Shown here piece by piece: positions 19,147-31,006 of a stretch of DNA of 64,000 bases. The notes below the pieces were generated by a model, which was not told the origin of the DNA, made no database searches, and saw only the letters and a program-made list of their open reading frames with translations. Within the stretch, counting starts at the first letter, position 1. Every line of letters begins with the position of its first letter. The stretch comes from Stemphylium vesicarium (lineage: Eukaryota; Ascomycota; Dothideomycetes; Pleosporales; Pleosporaceae), in the NCBI GenBank assembly GCA_004380135.1, contig QXCR01000111.1:1-64000 (forward strand). The letters are read 5' to 3'. Position numbers and translations under genes: made by a program.

Positions 19147-21805
19147 CAGTTTGTCCAATGACCAAGTAACTTGGCTTGGTTGGTTGACTTTGATTGATTA
19201 CGTAACAACTAACCACGAGTAAACTTCTGTCCGAGCAACTACAAGTAAGGGTTTTCGTATTACTCGAGTCAACTCGAAGTTAGTTGACAACCTTACCGCA
19301 TTAGGCATTTTTGTAGAGAAGGTGGGCGACCTGGAGTTTCTTAGGGCATCGGGATAGGAAAAAGTATTAGCCTAAATGTTCTGATTGGCTGGAAATTGCC
19401 GCTCTTGAGATTTGCTGTCGAAAACTCTGACGCCTGCAGCCTCAATGTACGAAACCGCCAGACTCTAGGCCAAACATGCCTACCCACCCATTTTTTCAGC
19501 CTCGTGGAGACTCCATCCGAATCCCCTAGCTATAACCTAGAAAGCATAGAGACCCCAAGTTCCGTTTCAACCAATACTGCTGCCACCTTTGAAAGAGAGC
19601 TGCCGACATCTACTCAATGCCCTTTCCCTATTGACTGGAACAAAATTCGCTATGAAAGGAAGGTGTTGCCATCGATTCGATATCGTCAGCCTCATAAGCG
19701 GGCCCTTAACTCTAAAACCCAGCCCTCGCCAATCTACTAGTATCATGTATCACCTAAAGAATCAACACAAACTTGAAGAATTCGGTTACAAAGTAATGGC
19801 ATTGAACCCGTTCGATATAGCCAAGAGAGCAACGAGCTCTATACCATATCTTGGAGGCCGGCGCTTGATCTTTAACGACTCTCAGTTCAAGAACGAGTTT
19901 ATTGACTGGGTTATTGATCTTGACTTTACCTTTCGACAAGCAACACATCAACGCACTCGTAACATGTTTGCTGGCTGCTTAGAGGATATCGATAGGATTC
20001 TACCTAAGAGCCCATCAACTCTTAGCACCTGGACAAAAGAGATATGGGACGGTGATACTGGGAGACGTGCTTGGCTGAAGGAAAGACTTCGTCTTGCGAA
20101 AAGCAAGATCCATATCTCGACTGATGCCTGGACGTCTGAGGAAGGAACGAACTATGTGGCAGTTGTTGCTCACTTCCTAGACGAGAAGCATAAGTTGCAA
20201 ACAGCTCTTCTTGACCTCCCGCCTCTCAAAGGCCCCCATTCTGGAGAGAACATTGCGAAAGTGCTGTCAACGGTTATCAACTTGTACGATATATCCGCTG
20301 TTATTGGCTTCTTCATGATGGACAATGCTAGGAATAACGATACCTGTATTGAAGAACTAGCAAAACTGTACCCCACAATCACACAGCAGAGTCGCCTTCG
20401 GTGCGTTGGCCATATACTAAATCTTATCGTTAAAGCTCTTCTCTTTGGGACGGGTGTTAGCAAGTTAGAGAAAGAGCTCTGTAGCGCATCTGATGACGAG
20501 CGGTTTGAGATATGGAGGAAGCAGAGCTTTATCGGTAAGCTCCATAATTTCTGTGTGTGGATCAACCGGAGTGATCAGCGGCGGGAGCTTCTGAGAGAGT
20601 ATATCTTGCAGGCGTACGATAGAGGCAGCATCGAAAACCTTTATACTAGGGTACTGGCTGACGGTGGCGTCCGCTGGAACTCTGTGCACGCTATGATCGA
20701 GAGAGCTCTCAAGCTCCGTAACGCAATTGATTTGTTCTTTCTCCACTATAATCATAGTGGTGAAGGATACGATATCTCACAGGACGCTATTACTCAGCGC
20801 GATTGGACTGATTTAGAGCACTTCTTCAATATCTTGAAGCCGTTTAAAGATCTGACCAAACGTATGGAAGGCCGGGCCAATAAAGCTGGCCTTGAAGGAT
20901 CACATGGCTCACTCTATGAGACACTCGAGTCACTTGACGTTCTCTTTAAGAAGCTCCAGGAGGCCGGAAAGTTCGCAGACAATCACCCCGAGCAAGTTTC
21001 GGAAACTATTCCTGTGCTATTGATACTGCCCGCCTCAAGCTTGAAGAATACTACGGCCTTACGGACGCTACGCCAGCCTACCCATGCGCTGTCGCCCTCC
21101 ATCCTGCGAACAAGTTTACCTATTTCGATATCGAATGGCAGCATGAGAAGAAATGGATCACTGAGGCGAAGCGGGTAGTGCATGATGAGTATGCACAATA
21201 CGAGGAAGCAGCTGCAGAAGCAGAGATAGCAGAGGCAACACAAGAGGAGGATAATGAGGTTAGTACTGATAGCGATACCACGCTTGATCTTCTCCAGCAA
21301 GCTCGTAAGCGTCGCCAGCGGGTCGCCGCTAGTACGGCGTCTACGCGGGGAAAGAAGCGCGCAAGAGTCACCTCTGACCTTGATCAATTTATATCTAGGA
21401 CTAATAAGGCTGATGGAGATGTTGAAGACCCTCTAGAGTGGTGGGTTCGCCATGCACCTGACTATCCTGTGCTCTCTAAGATGGCGTTTGATCTGTTTAG
21501 TTGTCCTGCAATGAGCGCTGAGTGTGAGAGGGTATTCTCTCAGACGAAGAAGGTTATCACAGATGAACGAAATCGGCTCGATTCGGGGACTGTAGCCGCA
21601 ATTGAGTGTCAAAAGCACCTTCTTCGAACTGGTATGCTCCTGTAGATTAGTATAGTTATCGAATCGGGAAATTCTATCGAGTAATGTCAACCAACCAAGC
21701 AAAGTAAGGGCTTCTCGTCAACCAACCAAGCAAGGTAAAGGACTCTCGTCAGTCAAGCCAAGTAAGAGGGTCGATTTTTGGTTTACTTGGTTGATGGACA
21801 CACTG
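19147..21805 (+). mobile_element. hAT transposon 2, about 2.66 kb, inactive
   Basis: Left end CAGTTTGTCCAATGACCAAG, right end in reverse CAGTGTGTCCATCAACCAAG: imperfect inverted repeats of about 23 bp with the CAG start usual for hAT. Further subterminal inverted matches (GTCAACCAACCAAGC-type) sit at 19166-19195 and 21688-21735. I find no matching 8-bp duplication, so boundaries may be off by a few bases or the flanks rearranged. Confidence 0.6.
19745..21645 (+). pseudogene. hAT transposase 2, one frameshift
   Basis: The frame from 19745 encodes the hAT core: HISTDAWTSEEGTNYVAVVA with the first catalytic Asp, GFFMMDNARNNDTCIEELA with the second, RCVGHILNLIVKALLFG, RWNSVHAMIERAL. Near 20995-21005 the frame slips by one base. 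Continuation in the next frame gives CAIDTARLKLEEYYGLTDAT and the dimerisation region DYPVLSKMAFDLFSCPAMSA, ending at the TAG at 21643-21645. HLKNQHKL at the start is the His pair expected of a BED zinc finger; the Cys half upstream (19396-19740) is not in frame. Apart from these breaks the protein is well preserved, so inactivation is recent. Confidence 0.8.
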
Positions 21806-22829
21806 GGAATGACATGCCCGATTGGTCGTTTGGCGCTCAGATACCAAGAACGATAATTCAGGGGCTCTGCAGGCATATAAATAGAGGTAGTGGCACACCA
21901 AAAGTCACCACATTTGCGCAGCATGTTCCGCTATAAATTTATCAGGGCCACTTGATCTGCCACTCGACACTCTTGGCACGTACTTTCGCACCATTTGCAC
22001 TCACCAGCACTTCTTTGATCGACATCTGGGTTGGCAGACGTGAGAATGGGCAAGAGAACCCGAGCCCCAGAGGTATATTACAGAAATACTCGGCTCCAGA
22101 AGGCAGCGCGAAAGCGATACGACCCTTCGAAGCCGCTCCCTCGTTTTCTTGAGCTACCAGCGGGTACGTCACAACATTCAAATGAGATGAAACTTGGTTA
22201 ACGTTGCTTTGAAGAGATTCGACTCCTCATTTACTATCACTGCCTCGGTATCGGGCCGGCTACACTGAAGAAACACAATGAGACTCGCCAAAGAGACAGG
22301 GGAGTGCGCGGCCTCAACGGGGTTTCGAAACTGATCCGAACGGAGTTTTATCCTCTATATCTGAAATCCGGGTTCCAGTACATCTATAAGACAACGACTG
22401 CCTTAGAGAAATTTCTACGGAGCTTTTCAACGCCACATCCCAAGAATGTTGAGATAAAGCTTATTATTAAGTTTAAACGTTCAACTAAGGACTTTCTACC
22501 AACCTTTAGACGCATAGCCAAGAAAAATTAGGGAAGGTATAGAACTAGCTTCAAGTGCGAAAATTGGGACCCTGAGACACAAAAAATCTTTACTCGAACG
22601 TTCCGGCGCAAGAATTTGTTGCAAGAAACAACTCCAAAAGCGGAGAGTATTACATATTATCCACGAACCACACGACTAACGTATGTGGCAAGCAAGTCGC
22701 TCACGCAAGCGAGTCGCCCACCCCACTAACTTAATCACCCTTAAAGCGTGCAATTTAACCACCTTTCAAGGTTATGTATATATATTTATAGATTAGATTA
22801 AGTGGTATCTACAGTGCCTTTTTTGCATG
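21806..22829. other. No gene supported
   Basis: A short frame at 22304-22531 has no recognisable homology. An AT-rich stretch (about 22770-22800) and scattered stops suggest decayed repeat or intergenic DNA. I see no convincing coding region, RNA gene or intact repeat. Confidence 0.4.
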
Positions 22830-22944
22830 TACAGTAATTAGCGATTGCAACTTGACCCTCACAGGCAGGTACACAACGATTCTCAAAAGCCTCACCTTCC
22901 TTGCATGGGTTCGCGCTATGATGCTTACCGCAGAACATTGATGG
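22830..22944. mobile_element. MITE fragment of the ~198-bp family
   Basis: Starts TACAGTAATTAGCGATTGCA and follows the 61225-61423 copy for about 110 bp (...GCAGAACATTGATGG), then stops where the inverted-arm repeat begins. Truncated or interrupted. Confidence 0.7.
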
Positions 22945-23494
22945 TGTCAGCCGTGGGGTCTCCCGCACGGGCCGGTACTGTTTGCCCCAGGGTCTACCGC
23001 ATGTTTGCTCTCACGCACTTCCCCCTTAGGACTAGCGCATGCTCCATTTAGTACAAAGCTCTCTCTCTCTCTCTCCCATAGCCTAATACGACATGATTCT
23101 CCTAAACCTTGACGCTTGACAGGAGTCGCGCAGTTGTGATTCGAAATTGTCGGCCTAGCTAGCGATCGCCAGGGCTTCTCACGCTGAGCTAGGCTGAGTA
23201 TCATCAATAGCTATTGGCTGGCTTTCGGTGCCTTGGGTGGTGAGCCTACGCTGTTTATGTTGGCGGCCGTTGGCGTGCAGCTGCCCAGTAAACCGCCGCT
23301 TGACGGGCTTGCTAGTATCAAGCGTCAAGGTTGGGGAGAGTCATGTCGTATCAGGCTATGGGAGAGAGAGAGAGAGAGAGCTCTGTACTAAATGGAGCAC
23401 GCGCTAGTCCTAAGGGGGAAGTGCGTGAGAGCAAACATGCGGTAGACCCTGGGGCAAACAGTACCGGCCCGTGCGGGAGATCCCACGGCCGACA
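22945..23494. repeat. Pair of ~175-bp inverted arms around a ~200-bp centre
   Basis: The left arm (22945-23119) starts TGTCAGCCGTGGGGTCTCCC and ends TTGACGCTTGACA. The right arm (about 23315-23494) is its inverse and ends CCACGGCCGACA. Each arm holds a (CT)n/(GA)n run (about 23060-23084 and 23358-23380). A single arm without a partner occurs at 49310-49490. The arm has TG...CA ends like an LTR, so this may be two solo LTRs in inverse orientation or a foldback element. I find no clear target duplication. Confidence 0.7.
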
Positions 23495-23803
23495 GCTAGC
23501 ATTACGGGGAGGCATCGCGACAATATAAAAGAGAATATTTGCGCGCGCTATTCACCTGGATTATTAGAGTTGTCGATAAGTCGTGAAGACGCGTAAGTTG
23601 CACCCAAAACAAGGATTTATTGATTACTAAGGCTAAAATCAACACCATAGAACTGTCGCGAGATTACTGCCTCACCAAAACGAGCAGTCTCACGCTCCTG
23701 TTCGCCTACAACTGCAATCACGTCAAACGATCACTCAATCACGCTTTTTTAGACTAATCAAATCAATCAAATCAATCACCACTTCGAGGAAACTACAATC
23801 AAG

Positions 23804-24975
23804 TCAATCACGAGCTTCATATTCGATTGAATTGATCGTTTCCAACTCTGGCAGCATCGGATCAATGAGAGCTTCGCTTGCTCGTGCTGCTTTGGATGAT
23901 GGTCCCGACGCGTCTTCTTCGGCCGCGACAAATTCACGCTTCCGACCACGTCTCTTCCCTGATTCGCCTTCACCCGCCTGCGCCGTTACCTTTGGCCGCC
24001 CGCGCTTTGCTTTGCCTACAGCCTTTGTGGCAGCATCTTTCTTAGCACGTTCTGCACGGTCCGCCCGAATTGCTTTGAGATCTTCCTGTCTCATCGCCCG
24101 CCCTTCGCCATTCTTCCAGGACTTCTTCAGGATATCTAATCGTGTATTTCAGCGAGTCTTAGCCTCGTTGTTGGCAGCCCTGAGAAGCCCAATGTATTTC
24201 TGGTCAAGGGCTTGTTGGGCAATAGATCTTTCGGCGGCGTTGGCAGGCTTTTGCATCAGTCTCCGACGGCGCATTTCATTTGGCTCGTTATTGTGGGAAT
24301 CTCGCTTAATAAGGCTGAGCAGTTGTGTCACCGCTTCAAATGACACGGTTGTCACTGGTATCTGGATTACTCCATTCTGTGTATTTCCGACATCGTGGGA
24401 GACCTGAACGGTCAGTGGAGCGTCTGGCTTTACGATATCACGAAGAACCCTTAAAGGGTTGAACGGAAACTGGCCGGTCTTTGCCCAGCAGCAAGTTTAT
24501 TCTTCTTTGTCATTCCCCTGTCTCTTGCACTACCGTATATGGCAGTGAATTGTTCTTTGTTGACATTTGTCAGGCCTCTACGGTAGCGGCGCTCGACTTC
24601 ATCTCGGTACGCTGTTTTCAATGGCCCAAAAACCGACGCGTCACAGGGCTGTGTCTTGTGAGGCGTGTGAGAGGGCAGTCTATAAAGGATGATGTTATTG
24701 TTGAGGCAAATTTTGATGATCTTAAGGGTTTCGTGAGTCCCAAAGCCATCGCAGATAAGTATCCGTGGCTTCCCACTAGCACGAGCTTTAGTCTGAGGGT
24801 CAAAAACTCGTTTAATCCACTCCAGGCTAATAAAAGAGTTATTGTAACCTGTTTCAGAAAGAGCATAGAACCATCTAAGAGTAGGGTATGTCGTTCAGTT
24901 GCTCCTGTGAGTAGATGCAGGCCAGATAATCATCGGATTGAGATACTCACCGCTTGCTGACACGCCACATGCCCT
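23804..24975 (-). pseudogene. Decayed pogo/Fot-type transposase, C-terminal half
   Basis: Minus-strand pieces spell the end of a DDE_1 transposase: NPMIIWPASTHRSN, YNNSFISLEWIKRVFDPQTK, ILICDGFGTHETLKI (catalytic Asp), CDASVFGPLKTAYRDEVERR (third Asp region), then a basic tail with GKAKRGRPK and GKRRGRKREF ending at 23804. Stops interrupt it (TGA after THRSN; TGA after NNEAKTR), plus frame changes near 24480. TGG-to-TGA and CGA-to-TGA are C-to-T/G-to-A changes as expected from RIP or CpG decay. It belongs to a different branch from the intact element at 2611. Confidence 0.75.
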
Positions 24976-25094
24976 TTTCGAACAGATAAAAGCTTAAAGA
25001 ATAAGTGTGTAGTATCATAGAGCGATAGAAGCAGTATAAAATATTCAAGGTTTCGAATGTTTAGAATACTTCATGTCAGGGCCGCTCAGGCCTG

Positions 25095-25757
25095 TTACTG
25101 AGCTACTTCCGTCTTCGCTAGCGCTGCGACAAACTGCTGGGAGTACGCCGAGTCCACAAACTCGTCAAACTTGATAACCTTTCTTCCATCTTTTGAAAAA
25201 GTCAAGATTAACGCATACTCATTCGCATAAAGTCCAATCTTCGTGTGCGCCGTGCTAGACGCGTGGATAATACAAGTGTGTGCCTCAGCATCATGGACCT
25301 CTTCCTTCACATCGACCTGCAACTGTCAGTCACGTCACGGCCAAGGGGAGCGGGGCGCAATGACTGTAAATTTCGAGTACAGCGGCATGATTGTGCTGAG
25401 ATACGCGCGGTATTCGGCATTGCTCTTCGCAGCCCGGTCCATAGAGGCTGGGAGTATACGGTGCTTGCAATCAGTTGACCGATAGGCCATGATATCGTCG
25501 ATGTTCCAGGCATTGTAAGCACTGATTACCGCCCGGGCGGTATCCTGCTGGGCCGCCAGACTGAGAGTGTTAGAAATGTGGGAGTACGCGCTCATGGTAA
25601 GGACATACTTCGAGGGAGGGATGGTGCTTGCATTGGTAAGGCACTGGTTCAAATCCAAACCGATCCAGACATCGCTCGACTTTGATGGAGGGCCTGAGAG
25701 CGGCTGAGAAGCAGCAAGGAGCGATAGAGTAGTAGTAACAAGGTTGGCGAGTTTCAT
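25095..25757 (-). CDS. Secreted SnoaL-like (NTF2-fold) protein, two exons
   Basis: Exon 1 25757-25365, 48-nt intron 25364-25317, exon 2 25316-25095; 204 aa. The chosen ATG starts a signal peptide (MKLANLVTTTLSLLAASQPL). An NTF2/SnoaL-like fold follows: TARAVISAYNAWNIDDIMAY, the helix of the fold, then YSKFTVDVKEEVHDAEAHTC across the splice, and YANEYALILTFSKDGRKVIK with FDEFVDSAYS, a signature of fungal SnoaL-like proteins. The family includes small-ligand binders and cyclases; no substrate can be assigned. The intron donor is weak (GTCATT) but joins the two halves of the domain in phase. Confidence 0.75.
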
Positions 25758-26051
25758 GATGTCTGATGTGCGCGACCGAATGTACAATACGGAAGTGCAT
25801 CAAGTTTGCGCAGAAGATGGTCTGTTATAGGTAGCATGGGAGCGGTGTCATTGTCGGGAAAAGTGACTTCTGTGTCCCATTGCGTCTCCAAACCTTCTGG
25901 TGTAGCACTTCGCATTCACCATCATGCCGTCTCTCCATCATCAACTCGTCGCAAGAGTAGGTCGGGCTAGCATCTCACCGTAAGCACTGGTGTGAAGACG
26001 CTGACAGTGCTATCGTCCCTTGCTTGGTGGCGACTGGGATAACCGACACAG

Positions 26052-26325
26052 TACACTCACTTGCACAATTGGCTTCCGGTTCTGACACAGCTCACACATT
26101 TGAAGTGACATGGGTGCTGTCATGCCAAGCGTTGTTCTTACCTCTATCGGCTTAGCATTTTCGAAGAAACACTGCGCAACGAAGATGATCTAGCTCGCTT
26201 ATAGTGTAAGCGACCGGGCTAAGCCTAAAGACGTAAGCACAGTGCTTAGCGCAGCAAGGGGTCCCTGTCTGCGCAAAGGTTGTAAGCTGTGTCAGAACCG
26301 GAAGCCAATTGTGCAAGTGAGTGTA
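26052..26325. mobile_element. 274-bp MITE: internal deletion derivative of the pogo element
   Basis: Both ends equal the 41-bp TIR of the autonomous element at 2611-5021 (TACACTCACTTGCACAATTG...). Read in reverse, its left 160 bp follow that element's left end up to TCTTCGAA, and its other 110 bp follow the right end from TGCTAAGCC. Everything from one subterminal inverted repeat to the other is missing. TA duplications are present. Confidence 0.9.
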
Positions 26326-26517
26326 GTTAGTGATTGCGACTTCACCCCTACAGGCAGCATTTCATCAGTCTGGTCATCATTAGATGGAGAAATGACCAAT
26401 CCCATCAACTGTTCTGCGGCAAACATCATAGCGCTAAGCCATGCACGGAAGGTGGGGCTGTTAAGAATCGTTATGTACCTGCCAGTAGGGGTGAAGCCTT
26501 AATCACTGATTACCCTA
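26324..26517. mobile_element. MITE of the ~198-bp family, abutting the previous one
   Basis: Starts at or within the TA ending the 274-bp MITE. The sequence follows the 46557-46755 copy (TTCACCCCTACAGGCAGCAT...). The first bases after TA are missing and the right end is diverged. Confidence 0.7.
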
Positions 26518-26534
26518 CCTCGAGTGCACGTCAC

Positions 26535-26816
26535 TACACTCTCATGCACTTGCAGCTTCCGGTTTCTGTAAGCAGGCGTTTTTTGATCCCATGCTAAGCC
26601 TCTCTGGTTGAATGGTGACTTTGCCCAAATGGTACTAGCTCTTGTCAGCAATGCCACAAGCTAATCTTTTGCTCGATACTCAGACTAATCAAATTGAGAT
26701 ATCTACAGAGTCTAAGCCCTTTTTGAGCAAGTGTATACTCAACGAAACGATGCCCAGTACGCGATGACAACTGAGCCGCGTGCGCAAAGAGGAAGCTGCA
26801 AGTGCATGAGAGTGAA
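26535..26816. mobile_element. MITE, 282-bp CACTCTCATGCAC family
   Basis: Left TACACTCTCATGCACTTGCA, right end the inverse with the final TA changed to AA. It ends 116 bp before the F-box gene ATG. Confidence 0.85.
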
Positions 26817-26931
26817 TAGTCGCATGGTCTGCAGTCGGTCTTGTTATCCGTCCAAGCTTTCCAGTGTCTTTGATCTATTTCATCGGCCATGATCCGGATC
26901 GTTTCTCTATACAGCATTCTGATTGCGTATC

Positions 26932-28431
26932 ATGAGCATTTCTACTTTGCCGTATGAGGTGCTGGCCGAGATTTTAGCTAAGGTCGCGGAGGTCAACAAA
27001 CGCGACGGTGCTACGTATACTTACGGATTATCACGCGCTTCGTTGCCGTTGTCTCCCGCACACTCCCAGCGCTACGTGCGAGGGCCTCTGTCTCTGGATC
27101 TGCTTCGGTGGGATGCCAGTTCAGTGCTCCGTCGCGTGTGCAGGAGGTGGCACGATTGGGCTTTGGACTACGCGCTACGAGAGCTTCACATTCGCCAGTG
27201 GCGAGGTGCGGAGGTATGTTTACACATGAAGCCCTTCCAGCCCGATTTCAGGTATTCGAGGCTAATCGTGTAGCGATGGTTTGACTTGTGCACCCACCGG
27301 AGACTGTATCCACTCTACGAATTGATCGATCGCCCAACAGACACTGCCGTCTACCGAAACCCTTTCACTACCCTGCAACAGACGGTTAGTCTGTGCAAGG
27401 AGTTCCCAAGTTTTGCTTGTCCAATCAGGCGCGTATGCGTTCATGGCTTTCATACCGCCGGGACGATGTCGCTCATCTATGAATTATTGAAACAATGTGG
27501 GAATCTCACCTCATTATCTATTCCATGGACCGCCCTCCGGTATCTCAGTTATGAATCGTGGCAGTTATTGCTGACGGGCCGCAATGCAAGACTGCAATCT
27601 CTTGAGCTGCAATGCATCCAACCTACGGCTCAGCAAATCGCAGAAAAAACAAACGAGGCTGACCTTGACCCTCTGCGGTCTGTGGATTTCAGCTGCCTGC
27701 ATCGCCTGAAGATTTTCGGCGATACGAATCTCATGCCGATCACAGATAGCGATGTATCTGCCATCGCTAAGACTGCTACAGGGCTCAGAGAATTCCACTT
27801 GACATGCAATTCGTCAACCACCATTGACAGTGTCGTGGCTGTGGCTGATGCATCATTCAAGACGCTGCGGGTTTTGGAACACAGTCCGCGGTCTCGAAAT
27901 GGGTTCTCACATCCGTACCCAGGTTCTCCCGACGGCGGTGGCCGGCACTACTGTACGATGTTTCGAAAGCTACCCAAGCTTGAGACTCTATCCGTGTCGC
28001 TGCCGTCGATCTGCGCAGAGTTCTTCTCCAACGAGTTCAGTAGCTTCTCAGGCCATCTGCAGGTGCGTGCATTCCACGTTTGCGGGCACGAGGGCAGCCG
28101 TTGGGCCCCCGGTACCACAGAGACCATCTGCAAACTGCTCCAGCGAGCTCGATCCTTGATTCAGTACTCTTCTCAAGGCGCCACTTCCAGCCACCTCCAT
28201 GTAGAGCTCTTCTTCGCAGGCTACATTTTCGAGCCTGGATCGCGATGCGTGCATGGTGACTTTTCCATGGCGCAAAGACAATCTGGAGGCAGATGGCCGC
28301 TGACTGCGGCTCTGAGTAGCAAGGGACCCTACGGTCGCACGGGCTTGTATGGTGCAGACGAAGACATTACGTTCCAACGGGTTGAAGAAGAAGAGTTCCT
28401 GTGCGGTGACCAGTGGCTCTCCCCGTTATAA
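26932..28431 (+). CDS. F-box protein, two exons
   Basis: Exons 26932-27213 and 27274-28431 with a 60-nt intron (GTATGT...TGTAG, phase 0, CTAAT branch) give 479 aa. The N-terminus STLPYEVLAEILAKVAEVN and RRVCRRWHDWALDYALREL form an F-box, which docks to Skp1 in SCF ubiquitin ligases. The rest has leucine-rich-like segments (LTSLSIPWTALRYLS, RLQSLELQCI, LRSVDFSCLHRLKIF, LETLSVSLPS) spaced as in the degenerate LRR domain of fungal F-box proteins. The target protein is unknown. The frame is intact. Confidence 0.85.
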
Positions 28432-29139
28432 ACAATGGCTTGTATTATGTTGTCGCCACGGCATTCATGGCCGAAATGGGAACCTTGAGCGGAACTCCTG
28501 AATCAGTTGCCCACCCCCGGCCAGATGGCGCCAGATGAAGTTCATTCCAGTCGAGATGTTTGAGCGGGACATGCAGACGCGGGAACCACTATGGGAGAGC
28601 TAGGAACATTACTGTGGTACACGATGTCTGAGTTGCCTCCAGATTTCCGCCCTCAGTTGCGCCGCAGGAGTGGGTGTGTCGTCGATACCAACGTTCACGT
28701 GGCTTTTGGTGCTACTAGTGCCGTGTATCATCATTAGATATTAGTCCAGCTTAATAACAATATCAATATTAAAGATTATATTAAAGAACTATACATGTAA
28801 AGGTGACTATGCTAAGTTAAATAAGGAAGTTCGCATGTCGACTTTGATCTAGCTAATTTGTCAGTCGGAGCTCCGGTGAGGAGCCGGGAAGCTTCCGGTC
28901 TGTACAGCTGATTGCTGTTTGCCCCATTGTTCCATCCCATCTTTGTTCTATCTGCCTTTGTCCATCTGTTTGCTCTTAACCGGCAAGCCTCATATAGGCT
29001 GCCGCTCGCGATAGATAGACCAATGGACATGATTCATCCCAAGCAATTTCGCTTGACAGGAGCGCAACAGGCAAGTCCCTAAGCTCGTCGGAGCTATCGA
29101 CGTAGTGAGCGACTATACCTAAGTAACCGCGCTTACCAC

Positions 29140-29225
29140 TGTAACGGTGTGAGAGGGGGAGAGGACTGCGCTGTCATTGTATAGCTACGAAAGAGGGCAG
29201 CTATATACGTGTGTGGGATGATAAA
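29140..29225. repeat. Dispersed 86-bp repeat (second copy 48078-48164)
   Basis: Both copies share TGTAACGGTGT at one end (first base differs here) and CTATATACGTGTGTGGGATG near the other, with small indels between. TGTAACGG is a common start of fungal LTRs, so these may be LTR ends. No target duplication was found. Confidence 0.6.
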
Positions 29226-30036
29226 CGCAGTCTTCATGTTGGACGGCTTTTCCCCTCAGGTTGCCGAAGGGCACATACTTTTTGAAAAGCTGCTGTCCGT
29301 CATCGCCCAGACTGATTCCTGTCGTAGATACCATTTGGACTTTTTTCTTCCGCTCAAAGATTGTGATATCCACGTTCTGCGACTGGAGGCATCTAGCACA
29401 CATACAGCCTGCTATCGACGCCCCGACCTATTTGCTCGTTAGACCCAGTAGGAAGCTCGTTCAAGTACGAATGGAATATTTACGATGCAGACTCGCTTCC
29501 GCATGGTCGAATCAGGTACACAGTGACAGCTGGCGACTCAAGGCGACTGATGTTGCTGCTCAATTGCGTCGTCGTGGCTTGTCAACAAGGGCGACAACAA
29601 CCCTAGTTACGGCGCAATGGTTTGCAGTGATCGACAAGCGACCAGCAGGTCCGACAGCTGTCATGTGAACTCGACGAACCGGGAACCACGTCCCGATTCT
29701 AACGCTAGAAGAAGAGCATACATCGACACGGTACGGCAGAATGAGCGCCTCCACTGTACGTCCATTTTTCCGAAGCGCGCGGAGACAGTCCGGACATGGT
29801 CTCGAAGTAGCTTAGCGCTAGTCATGGCGCCGAATAAGAATATTGGCCAATGGTCTGTGCGGCCCCAACAAATGCTTACAGTAGGCGACCTTGGCGCTTG
29901 TCGTACGTGCAACGGCTCGAACGCCGACGATCTAAAATCGCACGGTGATGACGTTCATGGGTGAAAGTCTCGCGTTCTCTTGAGTCGCCACGCACACCAG
30001 CAGTGGTGTCCGGCCCAGTCCCTGGAAGCGTAGGAG

Positions 30037-30085
30037 CAGGCTTAGGCAGGCTCAGGCAGGCTCAGGCAAGCTCAGGCAGGCTCCT
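30037..30085. repeat. Tandem ~10-bp repeat (CAGGCTCAGG)n
   Basis: About five imperfect units of CAGGCTCAGG/CAAGCTCAGG. No coding role is evident. Confidence 0.7.
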
Positions 30086-31006
30086 GCCCAGTCTCGCCCT
30101 CAGAGGACTGACACGTCGCTGCCTGCATAGCTTCCTCTCAAGTAGCGTGAATAGGGACGCGAGGTGACCCGTCTGCATGTGTTTGTTTAGATGTGTGTAA
30201 TGTATAGTCATAGATGACACTGGAATCGCGAAGGCTGCGCGTTGAACGAACCGCCATACCTTCTTCCGCTTGGGTCCAGCAATTCTGCTCACACCAGTGT
30301 AAGCTGCTTACCAGCAAGTGCTTACGCGGCGCAGCCCCGTACTGTGCCGCATGATCCTCCAAAGTGCTTACGGTCACCCCCGGATCGTAACTTCCGTCGC
30401 CATGCTGCCCCCACCCCGATAGCAAGCTTTGCGCGTTACGAGGACGCTCAGGCCTCGTACTATCGCAAACGCTGATGCATCCGGAATCGATCTGCACAAG
30501 AAAGGCGGGGGGCTAGATTCGACTGCCGGGTGCCGGCCAACGGTGTCGGTGCAAGTATCAGCGTCTTGTATCCGACGCTAACTAACACTGGCTGCATGCA
30601 GGGTGCTGCCGAGTCAGCACCTAAACGGAACCTCATACGCCAAGATGGCTCAGGCCTGTCGTCACCCGCGCGTCCTCTTGCCGAGATTGCATCGAGGAAA
30701 TCACAACCATCTGACCTTGTATCACTACCGACCAAGCTAACGTTTAACTATCTGCAGGCTGCTTCCCTGTGTGACGGCGAATAGGAATTAAGGCAGTGGG
30801 GGATAATGTCAGAAGAACGCGGCCTGATGCGCTGAGCGCTCTAGTAGAGATTGAGACTTGAATCTTGCTTCTGATCGAGGTCGAAATGCGCCTCCATGGG
30901 GTGCTCGATTTGACTGTGCATCCTTCACTGCGCGTCATGCCATGACTCGCAAGACGCCTCTCTTGCAGCCCCAAGCCATCACAAACTGGGCCTTTTCCCT
31001 GCCGAA

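Larger units (their letters stand above)
28432..31006. other. Intergenic, repeats only
   Basis: I see no supported gene. It contains an AT-rich stretch near 28740-28800, a degenerate piece (29025-29065) related to the repeat arm of 22945 (GACATGATTC..CGCTTGACAGGAG), a dispersed repeat at 29140-29225, and a tandem decamer at 30037-30085. Confidence 0.5.

Noticed and set aside
19139..21813. 8-bp target duplication for the second hAT transposon
   Set aside because: The flanking octamers at the inferred ends do not match, so no duplication is claimed.
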